From Staphylococcus taiwanensis (GTDB lineage: Bacteria > Bacillota > Bacilli > Staphylococcales > Staphylococcaceae): a DNA stretch of 64,000 nucleotides. Position 1 is the first letter of the stretch. Each line of letters starts with the position of its first letter. The notes beneath the pieces were generated by a model. It did not search any database and was not told the origin of the DNA. It was given only the letters and a program-made list of their open reading frames with translations. The position numbers and the translations under genes were made by a program. Positions 31,914-43,729 of this stretch are shown piece by piece. The DNA lies in NCBI GenBank assembly GCA_020544305.1, contig CP058667.1, forward strand, positions 1,240,001 to 1,304,000, written 5' to 3'.

Positions 31914-32047
31914 GGCGAGACTCTTGAGGGAACAGGACAAGCTGAAGACTACAGGCTGAAGCTGTCCCCTAAGAAAGCGAGCCAACAATACGGAGTATTG
32001 TAAATAAAGAAGCCAGTAAATGAATTTGTTAAAACTCATTTACTGGC
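31914..32047 (+). ncRNA. Structured RNA-like segment in the non-coding end of IS1272
   Basis: Read on the plus strand, the segment has paired blocks GGCGAG..CGAGCC (ends at 31914 and 31983), GAGGGAACAGGACAAGCT with AGCTGTCCCCT (31926-31969), an internal GAAGAC / GGCTGA pair of conserved-looking motifs, a CAATAC-GGA-GTATTG hairpin (31986-32000) and a final 13-bp stem AGCCAGTAAATGA / TCATTTACTGGCT (32011-32047). The GC content is visibly higher than in the flanks. I recall similar intergenic repeats in S. aureus (GAGACTCCTGAGGGAGCAG...). Transcription is not shown. Confidence 0.5.
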
Positions 32048-32202
32048 TATTTCTCTAGGAATTATGTCCCAGACTCTTTTTTATGTATTTTTCAATTGTT
32101 ATTATTACTTTTGAAAGATTTAAAAAGCTAATAATTAATCGAAATTGTCCGTGAGTACTAAAAAGATTAATTGTAACTAAATAATTAAAACATACTAAGA
32201 TT

Positions 32203-32249
32203 AGCTGTGAAGAAATCTATGACGATAGATTTCTTCACAGCTGTTTTTT
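32203..32249 (+). terminator. Strong terminator between the two IS elements
   Basis: Perfect 18-bp stem AGCTGTGAAGAAATCTAT (32203-32220) / ATAGATTTCTTCACAGCT (32225-32242) with a GACG loop, then a T-run. No gene precedes it directly, so it is probably a remnant of an older locus. Confidence 0.88.
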
Positions 32250-32254
32250 ATAGT

Positions 32255-32438
32255 TGTAGAGAGAAGTAGACTGTACGCTCCCTTGGATTTTAAATCCGTA
32301 TTAAAAACGAGTCAGCTTTACTCTCGCCTTTTGAAATTCGTTTGTAGTATGTTGGGCTCTTGAAGCCGTGTAGAGGAAAGTGAAATGAGAAAGGTTAAGT
32401 AAAGTTTCAGCTTCTCAAAACAATTAAGGAGGAATTAC
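32255..32438 (+). ncRNA. Candidate bridge-RNA region of the IS110 element
   Basis: The 184 bases upstream of the transposase have no reading frame but several hairpins: GGATTT/AAATCC at 32284-32296, GGCTC/GAAGCC near 32345-32358 and TGAGAA/TTCTCA at 32386-32417. IS110-group elements encode, at this place, a structured RNA that pairs with target and donor DNA to guide recombination. Position and structure fit. The guide loops cannot be assigned without the element ends. Confidence 0.35.
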
Positions 32439-33637
32439 GTGGATTATTTAGGCATTGATATTATTAAAAGAACGAGCGTCATCGCACATTATTTTGAAGA
32501 TAAATTCCAAAAGGAATTTACAATTCAGAATAATAAAAATGGTTATAATCAGTTACTTAAATACTTAAAAAAACTTAATCAACCTCAACTTATATTTGAA
32601 TCTACCGGTGTGTATTCAAGAGGTATAGTTCAATTTTGTCAGGTTAACCATGTGAATTATATTGAAATGAACCCATTAGAAGCGAAATTTAAAACAAATT
32701 CTCTAAGGTCATGGAAAACGGATCACTCTGATGCTCATAAATTAGCACAACTAGGACTCACTTTAAAATCCACTAATAGTTTAAATACTAAAGATGAAAT
32801 TTACTTTGAATTACGTGAACGTACTCGATTTCATCTTGAAATCGAAAAAAATCAAAATCGGTTAAAAATACAGATTATCGAAATACTTCATCAAACTTTT
32901 CCAGGTTTAGAAAAATTATTTAAAAGTCGCTATTCAATGATTGCTCTCAATATCGCAAAAATTTATTCACATCCTAGTTTTGTTCAACAACAAGATAAAG
33001 ATACTTTAATCTCAAATATTTTTAATTCTACAGAGAAAGGGTTATCTACTCGAAAAGCAGGAAACTATGCTAAAAAATTATTTAAAATAGCGCATGAAAG
33101 CTATCCAAGTGTTAAAGCTTCTTCCTTTTTAGTGAAAAAGTTCAATTATTGATTCAACAATTAAAAGATTCTATAGAACAGTTGTTCCAATTAGATAAGG
33201 AAATGATTGAACTGGCACAAGAATTGGAATGTTATAAAATTATACAATCTATTCCTGGTATTGGAGAATTAACAGCAGCTATGTTAATCGGAGAATTAGG
33301 AGATATTACTCACTTTAAGACAAACAAACAATTAAATGCTTATGTAGGTATTGATATCAAACGATATCAATCCGGTAGCACTCATTATAGAGATACAATT
33401 AATAAGCGGGGAAATAAAAAAGCTAGACAATTATTATTTTGGATAGTGATGAATATTATACGGGGCCAGCGTAACTATGATAATCATATCGTCGATTATT
33501 ACTACAAACTAAGAAAGCAGCCTAATGAGAAATCTCATAAGACTGCCGTCATCGCTTGTATAAATCGACTATTAAAAACGATTCATTATCTGATAATGAA
33601 TCAGAAATTGTACGATTATCAAATGTCCCCACATTAG
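32439..33637 (+). pseudogene. IS110-family DEDD transposase, split by a -1 frame change
   Basis: The first frame (32439-33152, 237 codons, GTG start behind AAGGAGGAATTAC) holds the RuvC-like DEDD domain: D7 in YLGIDII, E54 in IFESTGVYS, D95 and D98 in KTDHSDAHKL. The second frame (to 33637) holds the C-terminal Tnp domain with IPGIGELTAAMLIGELGD and the likely catalytic serine in YQSGSTHYRD. The frames join at about 33134-33140, where the sequence reads G-AAA-AAG. Joined by a -1 shift there, they give 399 aa, a normal length. Most likely an inactivating indel; programmed slippage is a less likely alternative. Confidence 0.85.
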
Positions 33638-33743
33638 CCAAACGTACAATCAAATATAGTTTAACACCTTATTCAAAAAATTAAAATTGAACGGTTTAGT
33701 TAAGTAATGCTTATTTTATTTTTAAATACTTGACTAATCGTAG

Positions 33744-33957
33744 GAGAGGGAGTGGGACAGAATTCTTTTTAAATTCGTCGTCCCACTCCCAACTTGCTTT
33801 GCTTGTAGAATTTCTTAGTGAAATTCTCTTTGTAGGGGCCCCGCCCGCAAGGATGACTAGAACTGGAAAAAGCTTGATTTAAGCGCATTTTCAGTTCAGT
33901 CAGCTACTGCGAATTTGCAAAATAGCATCATCATATTATTTATGTCCCAGGCTCTCT
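33744..33957 (-). repeat. Dispersed hairpin repeat, copy B, with IS1272-like ends
   Basis: On the minus strand, from 33920 back to 33848, it matches copy A at 13881-13952 (AATTCG.AGTAGCTGACTGAACTGA, TTAAATCAA, CTAGTCATCC). Beyond that lies a strong hairpin GGGAGTGGGAC / GTCCCACTCCC (33749-33790) and a second pair TAGAATTTC/GAAATTCT (33806-33827). The whole is bounded by GAGAG..TGGGACA on the left and TGTCCCA..CTCTC on the right, like the IS1272 terminal repeat. It can terminate transcription from the monooxygenase gene. Confidence 0.7.
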
Positions 33958-33970
33958 GGTCGTTTTTAAA

Positions 33971-34975
33971 TTACTTATTTAAAGATTCTACTACATTTTT
34001 TAAACGTTCAAATGATTCAAATTGTTTGTCTTGATCATAAATATAACTAATACCCATTAGTTCATCTATTTCTCCATATTCTTCGATAAATGATTCTAAT
34101 TTTTGTTTAACAGTAGCTTCAGATCCTATTAATGAATCTTCAAATCTTTGTTTTGACATTTCATATTCTCTAGGCGTTAACAAACCTTGCAAATCATTTG
34201 TAGGTGGTTGAACTGGTTGCATTCTTCCTCGTGCAATTCCTATAAATACTTGTGCCAGAGTACTTGCTAAATATTCTGCTTCTTCATCTGTTTCAGCAAC
34301 AATCGCATTTAAACACACAATCATATATGGTTTATCTAAGACATCTGATGGTTCAAACAATTCTTTATATATTTGTATAGCTTCCTTCATTTGTTGTGGC
34401 GCAAAATGACCCGCAAAGACATAAGGTAAACCTTTACGTGCAGCTAAATGGGCTGAATCAGTTGACGAACCTAAGATATATAAGGGTACATTTTTGCCTA
34501 CAGCTGGATATGCACGTACATACGCTTGTTTATTACCCGGTCCAAAGTATGTTTGTAATTGTTCTACTTCTTCAGGGAATTCATAGACACCGTTATGTTG
34601 ATCGCGTCTTAACGCACTCGCTGTCATCATATCTGTACCAGGCGCTCTTCCTAAACCCAAATTAACTCTATTAGGGAAAAGGGTTTCCATAGTTCCAAAT
34701 TGTTCAGCAACAACTAAAGGTGCATGGTTTGGTAACATAATGCCACCTGAACCAACTTTAATATTTTTAGTATGTTCTAGCGTATGTTGGATTAATAAAG
34801 CGGTAGCAGAACTTACTAAGTTTGGTGCGTTGTGGTGCTCAGCAATCCAATATCTTTCATAGTCAAGACGATCTAATTTTCGACCAAGTGCTACCATATC
34901 CTCTATTGCATCTTTATCAGTTTGACCTTCTTTAATAGGTACTAAATTTAATGCAGATAATTTAATATTAGACAT
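33971..34975 (-). CDS. Luciferase-like flavin-dependent monooxygenase
   Basis: 334 aa, bacterial-luciferase-like TIM barrel of the FMN/F420 oxidoreductase family. Landmarks: LSALNLVPIKEG at the N-terminus, YWIAEHHNAPNLVSSATALL near residue 42, VGSGGIMLPNHAPLVVAEQF near residue 77, LGRAPGTDMMTASALRR near residue 110 and LYILGSSTDSAHLAARKGLP near residue 165. The substrate cannot be read from sequence. ATG follows AAAGGAGAC. It is a single gene between the IS patch and iscS, on the opposite strand to both. Confidence 0.88.
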   Translation of the reverse strand: MSNIKLSALNLVPIKEGQTDKDAIEDMVALGRKLDRLDYERYWIAEHHNAPNLVSSATALLIQHTLEHTKNIKVGSGGIMLPNHAPLVVAEQFGTMETLFPNRVNLGLGRAPGTDMMTASALRRDQHNGVYEFPEEVEQLQTYFGPGNKQAYVRAYPAVGKNVPLYILGSSTDSAHLAARKGLPYVFAGHFAPQQMKEAIQIYKELFEPSDVLDKPYMIVCLNAIVAETDEEAEYLASTLAQVFIGIARGRMQPVQPPTNDLQGLLTPREYEMSKQRFEDSLIGSEATVKQKLESFIEEYGEIDELMGISYIYDQDKQFESFERLKNVVESLNK

Positions 34976-35227
34976 CTATAAAGTCTCCTTTGTATTTTAC
35001 TATTGACTAGTTTAACAAGTATATTTAAATACAGTTATTAAATTGCTCATGTTAAATATGTGTTCTTATTTTCAATATAGATTTCTCAAAAATATATTAA
35101 ATTAATGCATTTAAGAATGTTAAAATAGAGATAATTGAACATGTATTTACAAACAACTATCTAGAAAAATTACCTGCCAGGTGCTATTATAGGAACATTG
35201 ATAATATTGTGAGGAGTGTACTAAATA

Positions 35228-37482
<2,255 letters not shown>

Positions 37483-37499
37483 ATCTAATAGTAAATAGG

Positions 37500-37553
37500 G
37501 TGGAACGTTGAAATCAATTTAGTAACATTTGATTTCTGTTCCACTTATTTATT
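37500..37553 (+). terminator. Terminator after iscS-mnmA
   Basis: Stem GTGGAAC..GAAATCAA (37500-37517) with TTGATTTC.GTTCCAC (37530-37544), followed by a T-rich run. Confidence 0.85.
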
Positions 37554-37616
37554 TTTTACTTTGATTTAACCAAAATGAAGTACATTAACCATTTTAAAAT
37601 GAAAAGAGTTGATAAT

Positions 37617-38291
37617 GTGGTAACAAGTCAAGAAACTATCTATCAATGGATTCAAGATGGAAAACTTGAAGATGCATTAAAAGCATTATTTCAAAATATA
37701 GAAGATGAACCTAAAACAGTGGAAAATTATATTAATGCGGGTATTGTTTTAGCAGATGTAGGTGAAGTCGAAAAAGCACAACGGTTTTTCCAAAAAGCAA
37801 TTACATTAGATGACAAGAATGGTGCCGTTTACTATAATTTAGCTAACTTATATTATGATCAAGGGAAGTACCAAGACGCCATAAAACTATACCAATTAGC
37901 TTCAAAAAATAATATGGATAAAGTTGATACTAATTATATGATTGGAATGTCATTTAATCAGCTTGATGCACATAAAGAAGCACTGCCATTCTTTATGACA
38001 GCTGCTGAACAAGACAACGCTAAAGATGCGGAGGTACAATTTCAATATGGTCTAGTACTATGCCATTTAGAAATGTTTGAACAAGCTATAGATCAATTGA
38101 AAATTGTATTAGCAATTGATTCTAGACACGTTGATGCATTATACAATTTGGGATTAGCTTCATATATGCTCACAGAAGATATTGACTTGCCAATAGCCTA
38201 TTTTGAACAAGCCATTCATATTGATCCAGAGCATTTATTAAGTCAACATGCTAAAAGTACTTTTGAGGCTTTAAAAAACGAGGAGGAGTAA
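37617..38291 (+). CDS. TPR-repeat protein
   Basis: 224 aa if started at GTG 37617, 8 bases after AAAAGAG; an in-frame ATG at 37575 adds 14 residues but has no ribosome binding site. About five tetratricopeptide repeats cover nearly the whole protein (VENYINAGIVLADVGEVEKA, AVYYNLANLYYDQGKYQDA, ALYNLGLASYMLTED). These are protein-interaction scaffolds; the partner is unknown. One base separates it from recD2, and the pair is conserved in the order mnmA-TPR-recD2 in related Firmicutes. Confidence 0.9.
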   Translation: MVTSQETIYQWIQDGKLEDALKALFQNIEDEPKTVENYINAGIVLADVGEVEKAQRFFQKAITLDDKNGAVYYNLANLYYDQGKYQDAIKLYQLASKNNMDKVDTNYMIGMSFNQLDAHKEALPFFMTAAEQDNAKDAEVQFQYGLVLCHLEMFEQAIDQLKIVLAIDSRHVDALYNLGLASYMLTEDIDLPIAYFEQAIHIDPEHLLSQHAKSTFEALKNEEE

Positions 38292-38292
38292 T

Positions 38293-40743
38293 ATGTCAGA
38301 CCCTACATTATTTGATTATTCAATGATAAAAGGTACAGTTGATGCTATCTTATTTCAAAATAATGATAATTTTTATACTGTGCTCAAAGTCGATACGATA
38401 GAAACCAATGAGTCTTTTGGTAATTTGCCAACAGTCGTAGGTTTCTTTCCTAATATTGTAGAGGGTGACGTATATACTTTTAAGGGTCAAGTTGTAGAAC
38501 ATCCTAGATATGGTAAACAATTAAAGGCTGACACATTCGAGAAAGAGATTCCTCAAACAAAAGATGCGATTGTAAGTTACTTATCTAGTGATTTATTTAA
38601 GGGTATCGGGAAAAAGACTGCTCAAAATATAGTAAATACACTCGGTGAAAATGCTATTAATGATATTTTAAATGACGCTACAGTACTTGAAAATGTTCCA
38701 AGTCTTCCAAAAAAGAAGCAAAAGCAAATTGCTGAACAAATACAGGCTAATCAAGAGTCAGAAAAAATTATGATCCGCTTACACGATTTAGGCTTTGGTC
38801 CTAAATTATCAATGGCAATATACCAGTTTTATCAATCTGAAACACTTCAAGTCCTTGAGAAAAATCCATACCAACTTGTATATGATGTAAAGGGTATTGG
38901 TTTTCAAAAGGCAGATACACTAGCTAGAAATAATGGTATTGCGTTCAATGATCAAGAAAGATTGAAAGCTGGATTACTATTTACTTTGGAAGAAGAATGT
39001 ATTAAACAGGGTCATACTTATTTAGCATATGACTATGTTATTGAAGTTACTCAAGAAATGCTAAGTGACAAACGTCAAGGGGAAACAATAGAGCATCGAC
39101 AATTAGAAGAAGTTTTACAAAATTTATCTGAAGAAAGCAAATTAATTTTTGATAACCAACGTGTCGCCATTCCTAGTTTATATTATTCTGAGTTGAAAAG
39201 TGTTCAGAATTTGTACCGTATTAAAACATACAAAAATAAACTGAAAGAAATAGAACAGTCTGATTTACAGTTACATATTGGCGAAATTGAGGATAACAAT
39301 AATGTGAATTACGCACCTTCACAAAAAGAAGCATTACAAACTGCTATAAATTCTAAAGTAATGCTTTTAACCGGTGGACCAGGCACAGGGAAAACAACAG
39401 TAATAAAAGGGATTGTAGAGCTATACGCTGAAATTCATGGATTATCTTTAAATTATGCAGATTACCAAGATGATGATTATCCCGTTGTTTTAGCAGCGCC
39501 GACTGGCCGTGCGTCCAAACGACTGCAAGAATCAACCGGACTAGAGGCGATGACTATTCATCGTTTAATAGGGTGGAATCAAGATACACAGCCCGAAGAT
39601 ATATTGGACAATGAAATAAAAGCTAAATTAATTATTATTGATGAAATGTCTATGGTAGATACTTGGTTATTTCACCAATTCTTAAGTGCAGTTCCTTTAG
39701 ATGCACAAATTGTGTTTGTTGGAGACGAAGACCAATTACCTTCAGTTGGTCCAGGTCAAGTTTTTAAAGATTTAATAGATTCTAAAGCTATTCCACGTGT
39801 TAATTTAACCGAAGTATATCGTCAACAAGATGGTTCCAGTATTATAGACTTGGCACATCGTATGAAGCACGGAGAATCTATTGACATATCACAACGTTTT
39901 CATGATAGAAGCTTTATCAATTGCGGTGTAGAACAAATTCCTTCAGTTGTTGAGAAAGTAGTCGCAAGTGCAGTCAACAAAGGTTATGATATGAGCGATA
40001 TTCAAGTGTTAGCACCAATGTATAAAGGTAGTGCTGGCATAAAGAGATTAAATCAAGTATTACAAGATATTTTAAATCCTAAGGAAGATGATACACGAGA
40101 AATAGAGTTCGGTGATATCAAATTTCGTAAAGGAGACAAGGTATTACAATTAGTCAATCGGCCTAACGATAATATATTTAATGGCGATATAGGCATTATT
40201 GTTGGAATCTTTTGGGCGAAAGAAAATGCTCTAAATAAAGATGTACTGGTAGTTGATTTTGAGGGAAATGAAATCACCTTTACAAGACAGGATTTACTTG
40301 AATTAACACATGCCTATTGTACATCGATTCATAAATCACAGGGTTCTGAATTTCCGATAGTCATAATGCCAATTGTAAAGCAATATTTTAGAATGTTACA
40401 AAAACCTATTTTATATACAGGACTTACTCGTGCAAAACAATCTCTTGTTCTACTAGGCGATCCTAAAGCATTTGATATGGGTTTAAATACACAAGGACAA
40501 GCACGTCACACACAACTTTGTGAATTAATTCTAGCGTATTTTAAAATTGACGCTACTCATGAGCAAGTGATAAAAGATGAAGATGACATATTCAACGTAA
40601 ATAAAGATAATATTGATACGAGAGACCATTCCATTGAAAAAGAAGATCAAAATCATATCGTCTTAAGTGAAGCTACGATTTACCAAATTAATCCTATGAT
40701 AAATATGGGCGAAACTTCTCCTTATGATTTTGTTGAGCGTTGA
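38293..40743 (+). CDS. recD2: ATP-dependent RecD-like DNA helicase RecD2
   Basis: 816 aa. N-terminal extension with an OB-like domain and helix-hairpin-helix repeats (FKGIGKKTAQNIV near residue 103, VKGIGFQKADTLA near residue 200). The SF1B helicase core has Walker A LLTGGPGTGKTTVIKG near residue 357, IIDEMSMVDTW, FVGDEDQLPSVGPG and the C-terminal AYCTSIHKSQGSEF. RecD2 exists without RecBC and acts 5' to 3' in replication and mismatch repair. ATG follows GAGGAGGAGTAAT, coupled to the TPR gene. Confidence 0.96.
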   Translation: MSDPTLFDYSMIKGTVDAILFQNNDNFYTVLKVDTIETNESFGNLPTVVGFFPNIVEGDVYTFKGQVVEHPRYGKQLKADTFEKEIPQTKDAIVSYLSSDLFKGIGKKTAQNIVNTLGENAINDILNDATVLENVPSLPKKKQKQIAEQIQANQESEKIMIRLHDLGFGPKLSMAIYQFYQSETLQVLEKNPYQLVYDVKGIGFQKADTLARNNGIAFNDQERLKAGLLFTLEEECIKQGHTYLAYDYVIEVTQEMLSDKRQGETIEHRQLEEVLQNLSEESKLIFDNQRVAIPSLYYSELKSVQNLYRIKTYKNKLKEIEQSDLQLHIGEIEDNNNVNYAPSQKEALQTAINSKVMLLTGGPGTGKTTVIKGIVELYAEIHGLSLNYADYQDDDYPVVLAAPTGRASKRLQESTGLEAMTIHRLIGWNQDTQPEDILDNEIKAKLIIIDEMSMVDTWLFHQFLSAVPLDAQIVFVGDEDQLPSVGPGQVFKDLIDSKAIPRVNLTEVYRQQDGSSIIDLAHRMKHGESIDISQRFHDRSFINCGVEQIPSVVEKVVASAVNKGYDMSDIQVLAPMYKGSAGIKRLNQVLQDILNPKEDDTREIEFGDIKFRKGDKVLQLVNRPNDNIFNGDIGIIVGIFWAKENALNKDVLVVDFEGNEITFTRQDLLELTHAYCTSIHKSQGSEFPIVIMPIVKQYFRMLQKPILYTGLTRAKQSLVLLGDPKAFDMGLNTQGQARHTQLCELILAYFKIDATHEQVIKDEDDIFNVNKDNIDTRDHSIEKEDQNHIVLSEATIYQINPMINMGETSPYDFVER

Positions 40744-40779
40744 CATTTGGTCGAAAAATACTTAAAATAAATTTAAATT

Positions 40780-40992
40780 CACATGAAGATGAGTAGGCAA
40801 TTTTAAACTATTTTTAGAGATGTACTGGTTGGTGAGAAGTACAAAGTAAATTGTTGAACGCTACTTCGTGTCATTTTCATAATGTAATGAAGTGATAAGA
40901 ATGGTTGATTTTCGATTGTTTTCAACATTCTTTTAACTAGGGTGGTACCGCGAGAACGTTCGTCCCTTTCGAGGATGAACGTTCTTTTTTTC
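40780..40992 (+). promoter_or_regulatory. T-box leader of alaS (alanine specifier)
   Basis: Classical T-box: Stem I with GATGAGTAGG, AGAGATGTACTGG, the distal loop GGTTGGTGAGAAG and a specifier GCT (Ala) at 40860-40862 in TGAACGCTACTTC. The T-box block CTAGGGTGGTACCGCG lies at 40938-40953, and a terminator AGAACGTTCGTCC..GGATGAACGTTCT with a T-run ends near 40990. Confidence 0.95.
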
Positions 40993-41032
40993 TATAATTT
41001 TATAAAATTAAGATGGTATAGGAGTGAAAGAA

Positions 41033-43663
41033 ATGAAAAATTTAAAAGCTAGTGAAATTCGTCAAAAATATATTGATTTCTTCGTTGAAAAAGGACATAT
41101 GGTTGAACCTTCAGCGCCGTTAGTACCGATTGATGATGATTCATTATTATGGATTAATTCTGGTGTCGCAACATTAAAAAAATACTTTGATGGTCGTGAA
41201 ACACCTAGAAAACCAAGAATTGTCAATTCTCAAAAAGCAATCAGAACGAACGATATCGAAAATGTCGGATTTACTGCAAGACATCATACATTTTTTGAAA
41301 TGTTAGGAAATTTCTCTATTGGTGATTATTTCAAAAAAGAAGCAATTCATTTTGCATGGGAATTTCTAACAAGTGAAAAATGGATGGGAATGGAACCAGA
41401 AAGATTATATGTCACTATTCATCCGGAAGATACAGAAGCTTATCGTATTTGGAATGAAGAGATAGGTTTAGAAGAAAGTAGAATTATTCGAATTGAAGGC
41501 AATTTCTGGGATATTGGTGAAGGTCCTTCTGGTCCTAATACAGAAATCTTCTATGATCGTGGGGACGAATATGGTCAAGATGATCCAGCTGAAGAAATGT
41601 ATCCAGGTGGAGAAAATGAAAGATATTTAGAAGTATGGAACTTAGTATTTAGTGAATTTAATCATAATAAAGACAATACTTATACACCACTTCCTAATAA
41701 AAATATTGATACTGGTATGGGTCTTGAACGTATGGCTTCAGTTTCTCAAAATGTTCGTACGAACTATGAAACTGATTTGTTTATGCCGATTATCAATGAA
41801 GTTGAAGCAGTATCAGGTAAAAAATATCTAGAGAATGATACACAAGATATAGCGTTTAAAGTTATTGCTGACCATATTAGAACAATTGCTTTCGCTATCG
41901 CTGATGGCGCTTTACCTGCCAATGAAGGTCGAGGATATGTTTTACGCCGTCTTCTTCGTCGTGCCGTGCGATTTAGTCAAACTTTAGACATTAATGAACC
42001 ATTTATGTATAAGTTAGTGGATATTGTTGCAGAAATCATGGAACCATATTATCCAAATGTTAAGGAAAAAGCTGACTTCATTAAACGTGTTATTAAATCA
42101 GAAGAAGAACGTTTCCATGAAACACTTCAAGAAGGATTAAGAATTTTAAACGACTTAATTTCTAAAGCTAAATCTTCTACAAAAGAAATTAATGGATCTG
42201 ATGCATTTAAATTATATGACACTTATGGTTTCCCAATTGAATTAACTGAAGAATTAGCTAGTCAAGAAGGTATTTCTGTAGATATGGCTACATTTGAAAA
42301 AGAAATGGAACAACAACGTACACGAGCTCGAGAAGCACGTCAAAGTTCTCAATCAATGCAAATCCAAAGTGAAGTATTAAAAAACATCACTACACAAAGT
42401 AAATTTGTTGGTTATGAAACAACTGATTATCAAACAACATTAACGGATTTGATTTTTAATGGAGAAGCTGTTGAGAGTGCTGAAGCAGGCGAAACAATCT
42501 ATTTTATTCTTAAAGAAACACCGTTCTATGCTGTTAGTGGTGGACAAGTTGCTGATAAAGGTACAGTCGGAAATGAGCAATTTGAAATTGAAGTTCAAGA
42601 AGTAACAAAAGCACCGAATGGTCAAAATCTGCATCAAGGCGTCATTCAATTTGGTCAAGTTACAGTTAATAGTGAAGTGGATGCAAGTGTAAATAGAGAC
42701 GAAAGAAAAGATATTCAAAAAAATCACAGTGCCACTCACTTACTTCATGCAGCATTAAAAGAAGTCTTAGGTGAACACGTTAACCAAGCCGGCTCATTAG
42801 TAGAAAGTGAACGTTTACGTTTTGACTTCTCTCATTTTGGTCCGATGACACAAGAAGAAATTGATAGAGTAGAACGACGTGTGAATGAAGAAATTTGGCG
42901 AGGTATTACAGTTCATATTCAAGAAATGCCAATTGATGAAGCTAAAAAAATGGGTGCCATGGCTTTATTCGGTGAAAAATATGGTGATGTCGTACGTGTA
43001 GTAAATATGGCGCCATTCTCAATAGAGCTTTGTGGTGGTATTCATGTAGACAACACTGCAGAAATTGGACTTTTCAAAATAGTAAGCGAATCAGGAACTG
43101 GTGCAGGTGTTAGACGTATTGAAGCGTTAACCGGAAAAGCTGCATTTTTATATTTAGAAGAAATACAAAATAAATTTAATTCTATTAAAAATCAAGTTAA
43201 AGTTAAATCAGACAACCAAGTGCTAGACAAAGTCGTTCAATTACAAGATGAAGAGAAAAATCTTCATAAACAACTTGAGCAACGTAATAAAGAAATTACA
43301 ACATTGAAAATGGGTAATATAGATGAACAAATTGAAACAATAAATGGTTTCAACGTTTTAGCAACTGAAGTAGAAGTATCTAATCCAAAAGAAATCAGAC
43401 AAACGATGGATGATTTTAAATCAAAACAACAAGATGCTATTATTATCTTAGCTAGTAATGTTGGAGGTAAAGTTTCACTTATAGCTACAGTGCCAAAAGA
43501 ACAAACGAATCAAATTAAAGCCGGAGATATCATTAAGAACATGGCTCCAATCGTTGGGGGTAAAGGTGGCGGTCGACCTGATATGGCTCAAGGTGGCGGT
43601 ACTCAACCTGAAAATATCTCAGAATCATTACGCTTTATTAAAGATTACATTAAAAAACTATAA
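41033..43663 (+). CDS. alaS: Alanyl-tRNA synthetase
   Basis: 876 aa from ATG 41033, which follows AGGAGTGAAAGAA; the GTG at 41024 belongs to that site. Class II catalytic domain ([20 protein letters not shown] motif 2, [20 protein letters not shown]), editing domain with the zinc ligands [11 protein letters not shown] near residue 565 and [13 protein letters not shown] near residue 665, coiled coil and C-terminal DHHA1 domain ending [15 protein letters not shown]. Controlled by the T-box just upstream. Confidence 0.98.
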   Translation: MKNLKASEIRQKYIDFFVEKGHMVEPSAPLVPIDDDSLLWINSGVATLKKYFDGRETPRKPRIVNSQKAIRTNDIENVGFTARHHTFFEMLGNFSIGDYFKKEAIHFAWEFLTSEKWMGMEPERLYVTIHPEDTEAYRIWNEEIGLEESRIIRIEGNFWDIGEGPSGPNTEIFYDRGDEYGQDDPAEEMYPGGENERYLEVWNLVFSEFNHNKDNTYTPLPNKNIDTGMGLERMASVSQNVRTNYETDLFMPIINEVEAVSGKKYLENDTQDIAFKVIADHIRTIAFAIADGALPANEGRGYVLRRLLRRAVRFSQTLDINEPFMYKLVDIVAEIMEPYYPNVKEKADFIKRVIKSEEERFHETLQEGLRILNDLISKAKSSTKEINGSDAFKLYDTYGFPIELTEELASQEGISVDMATFEKEMEQQRTRAREARQSSQSMQIQSEVLKNITTQSKFVGYETTDYQTTLTDLIFNGEAVESAEAGETIYFILKETPFYAVSGGQVADKGTVGNEQFEIEVQEVTKAPNGQNLHQGVIQFGQVTVNSEVDASVNRDERKDIQKNHSATHLLHAALKEVLGEHVNQAGSLVESERLRFDFSHFGPMTQEEIDRVERRVNEEIWRGITVHIQEMPIDEAKKMGAMALFGEKYGDVVRVVNMAPFSIELCGGIHVDNTAEIGLFKIVSESGTGAGVRRIEALTGKAAFLYLEEIQNKFNSIKNQVKVKSDNQVLDKVVQLQDEEKNLHKQLEQRNKEITTLKMGNIDEQIETINGFNVLATEVEVSNPKEIRQTMDDFKSKQQDAIIILASNVGGKVSLIATVPKEQTNQIKAGDIIKNMAPIVGGKGGGRPDMAQGGGTQPENISESLRFIKDYIKKL

Positions 43664-43729
43664 CTTTATATCTAACTAGTGTAAAATTAGTATGTGTAAG
43701 ATAATTCGTTATAGAGGAGTGTCGCATCT

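Larger units (their letters stand above)
30140..32076. mobile_element. Complete IS1272-like insertion sequence
   Basis: 1,937 bases bounded by 16-bp imperfect inverted repeats: GAGTCCGGGACATAAA on the left (30140-30155) and the complement of GAGTCTGGGACATAAT on the right (32061-32076), differing at two positions. The size is close to the roughly 1.93 kb I recall for IS1272 from S. haemolyticus. It holds one transposase gene (minus strand) and about 250 non-coding bases at its right end with RNA-like structure. No target duplication is visible at the flanks (TTTAG versus TTTTT). Inserted directly behind the small stress gene. Confidence 0.88.
32250..33720 (+). mobile_element. IS110-family insertion sequence (frameshifted copy, ends approximate)
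   Basis: Contains a DEDD transposase gene (32439-33637), about 190 non-coding bases upstream and about 80 downstream. IS110 elements have no classic terminal inverted repeats and I could not fix either end. The left limit is set at the preceding terminator and the right limit before the repeat that begins at 33744. The accessory surroundings and the broken transposase suggest an old insertion. Confidence 0.65.

Noticed and set aside
30120..32100. Target-site duplication around IS1272
   Set aside because: Flanks were compared and differ; only the paired terminal repeats are present.
33740..33960. Origin or attachment site in the GC-richer repeat before the monooxygenase gene
   Set aside because: The block matches the dispersed repeat at 13872-14012 and has no iteron, DnaA-box cluster or integrase nearby.
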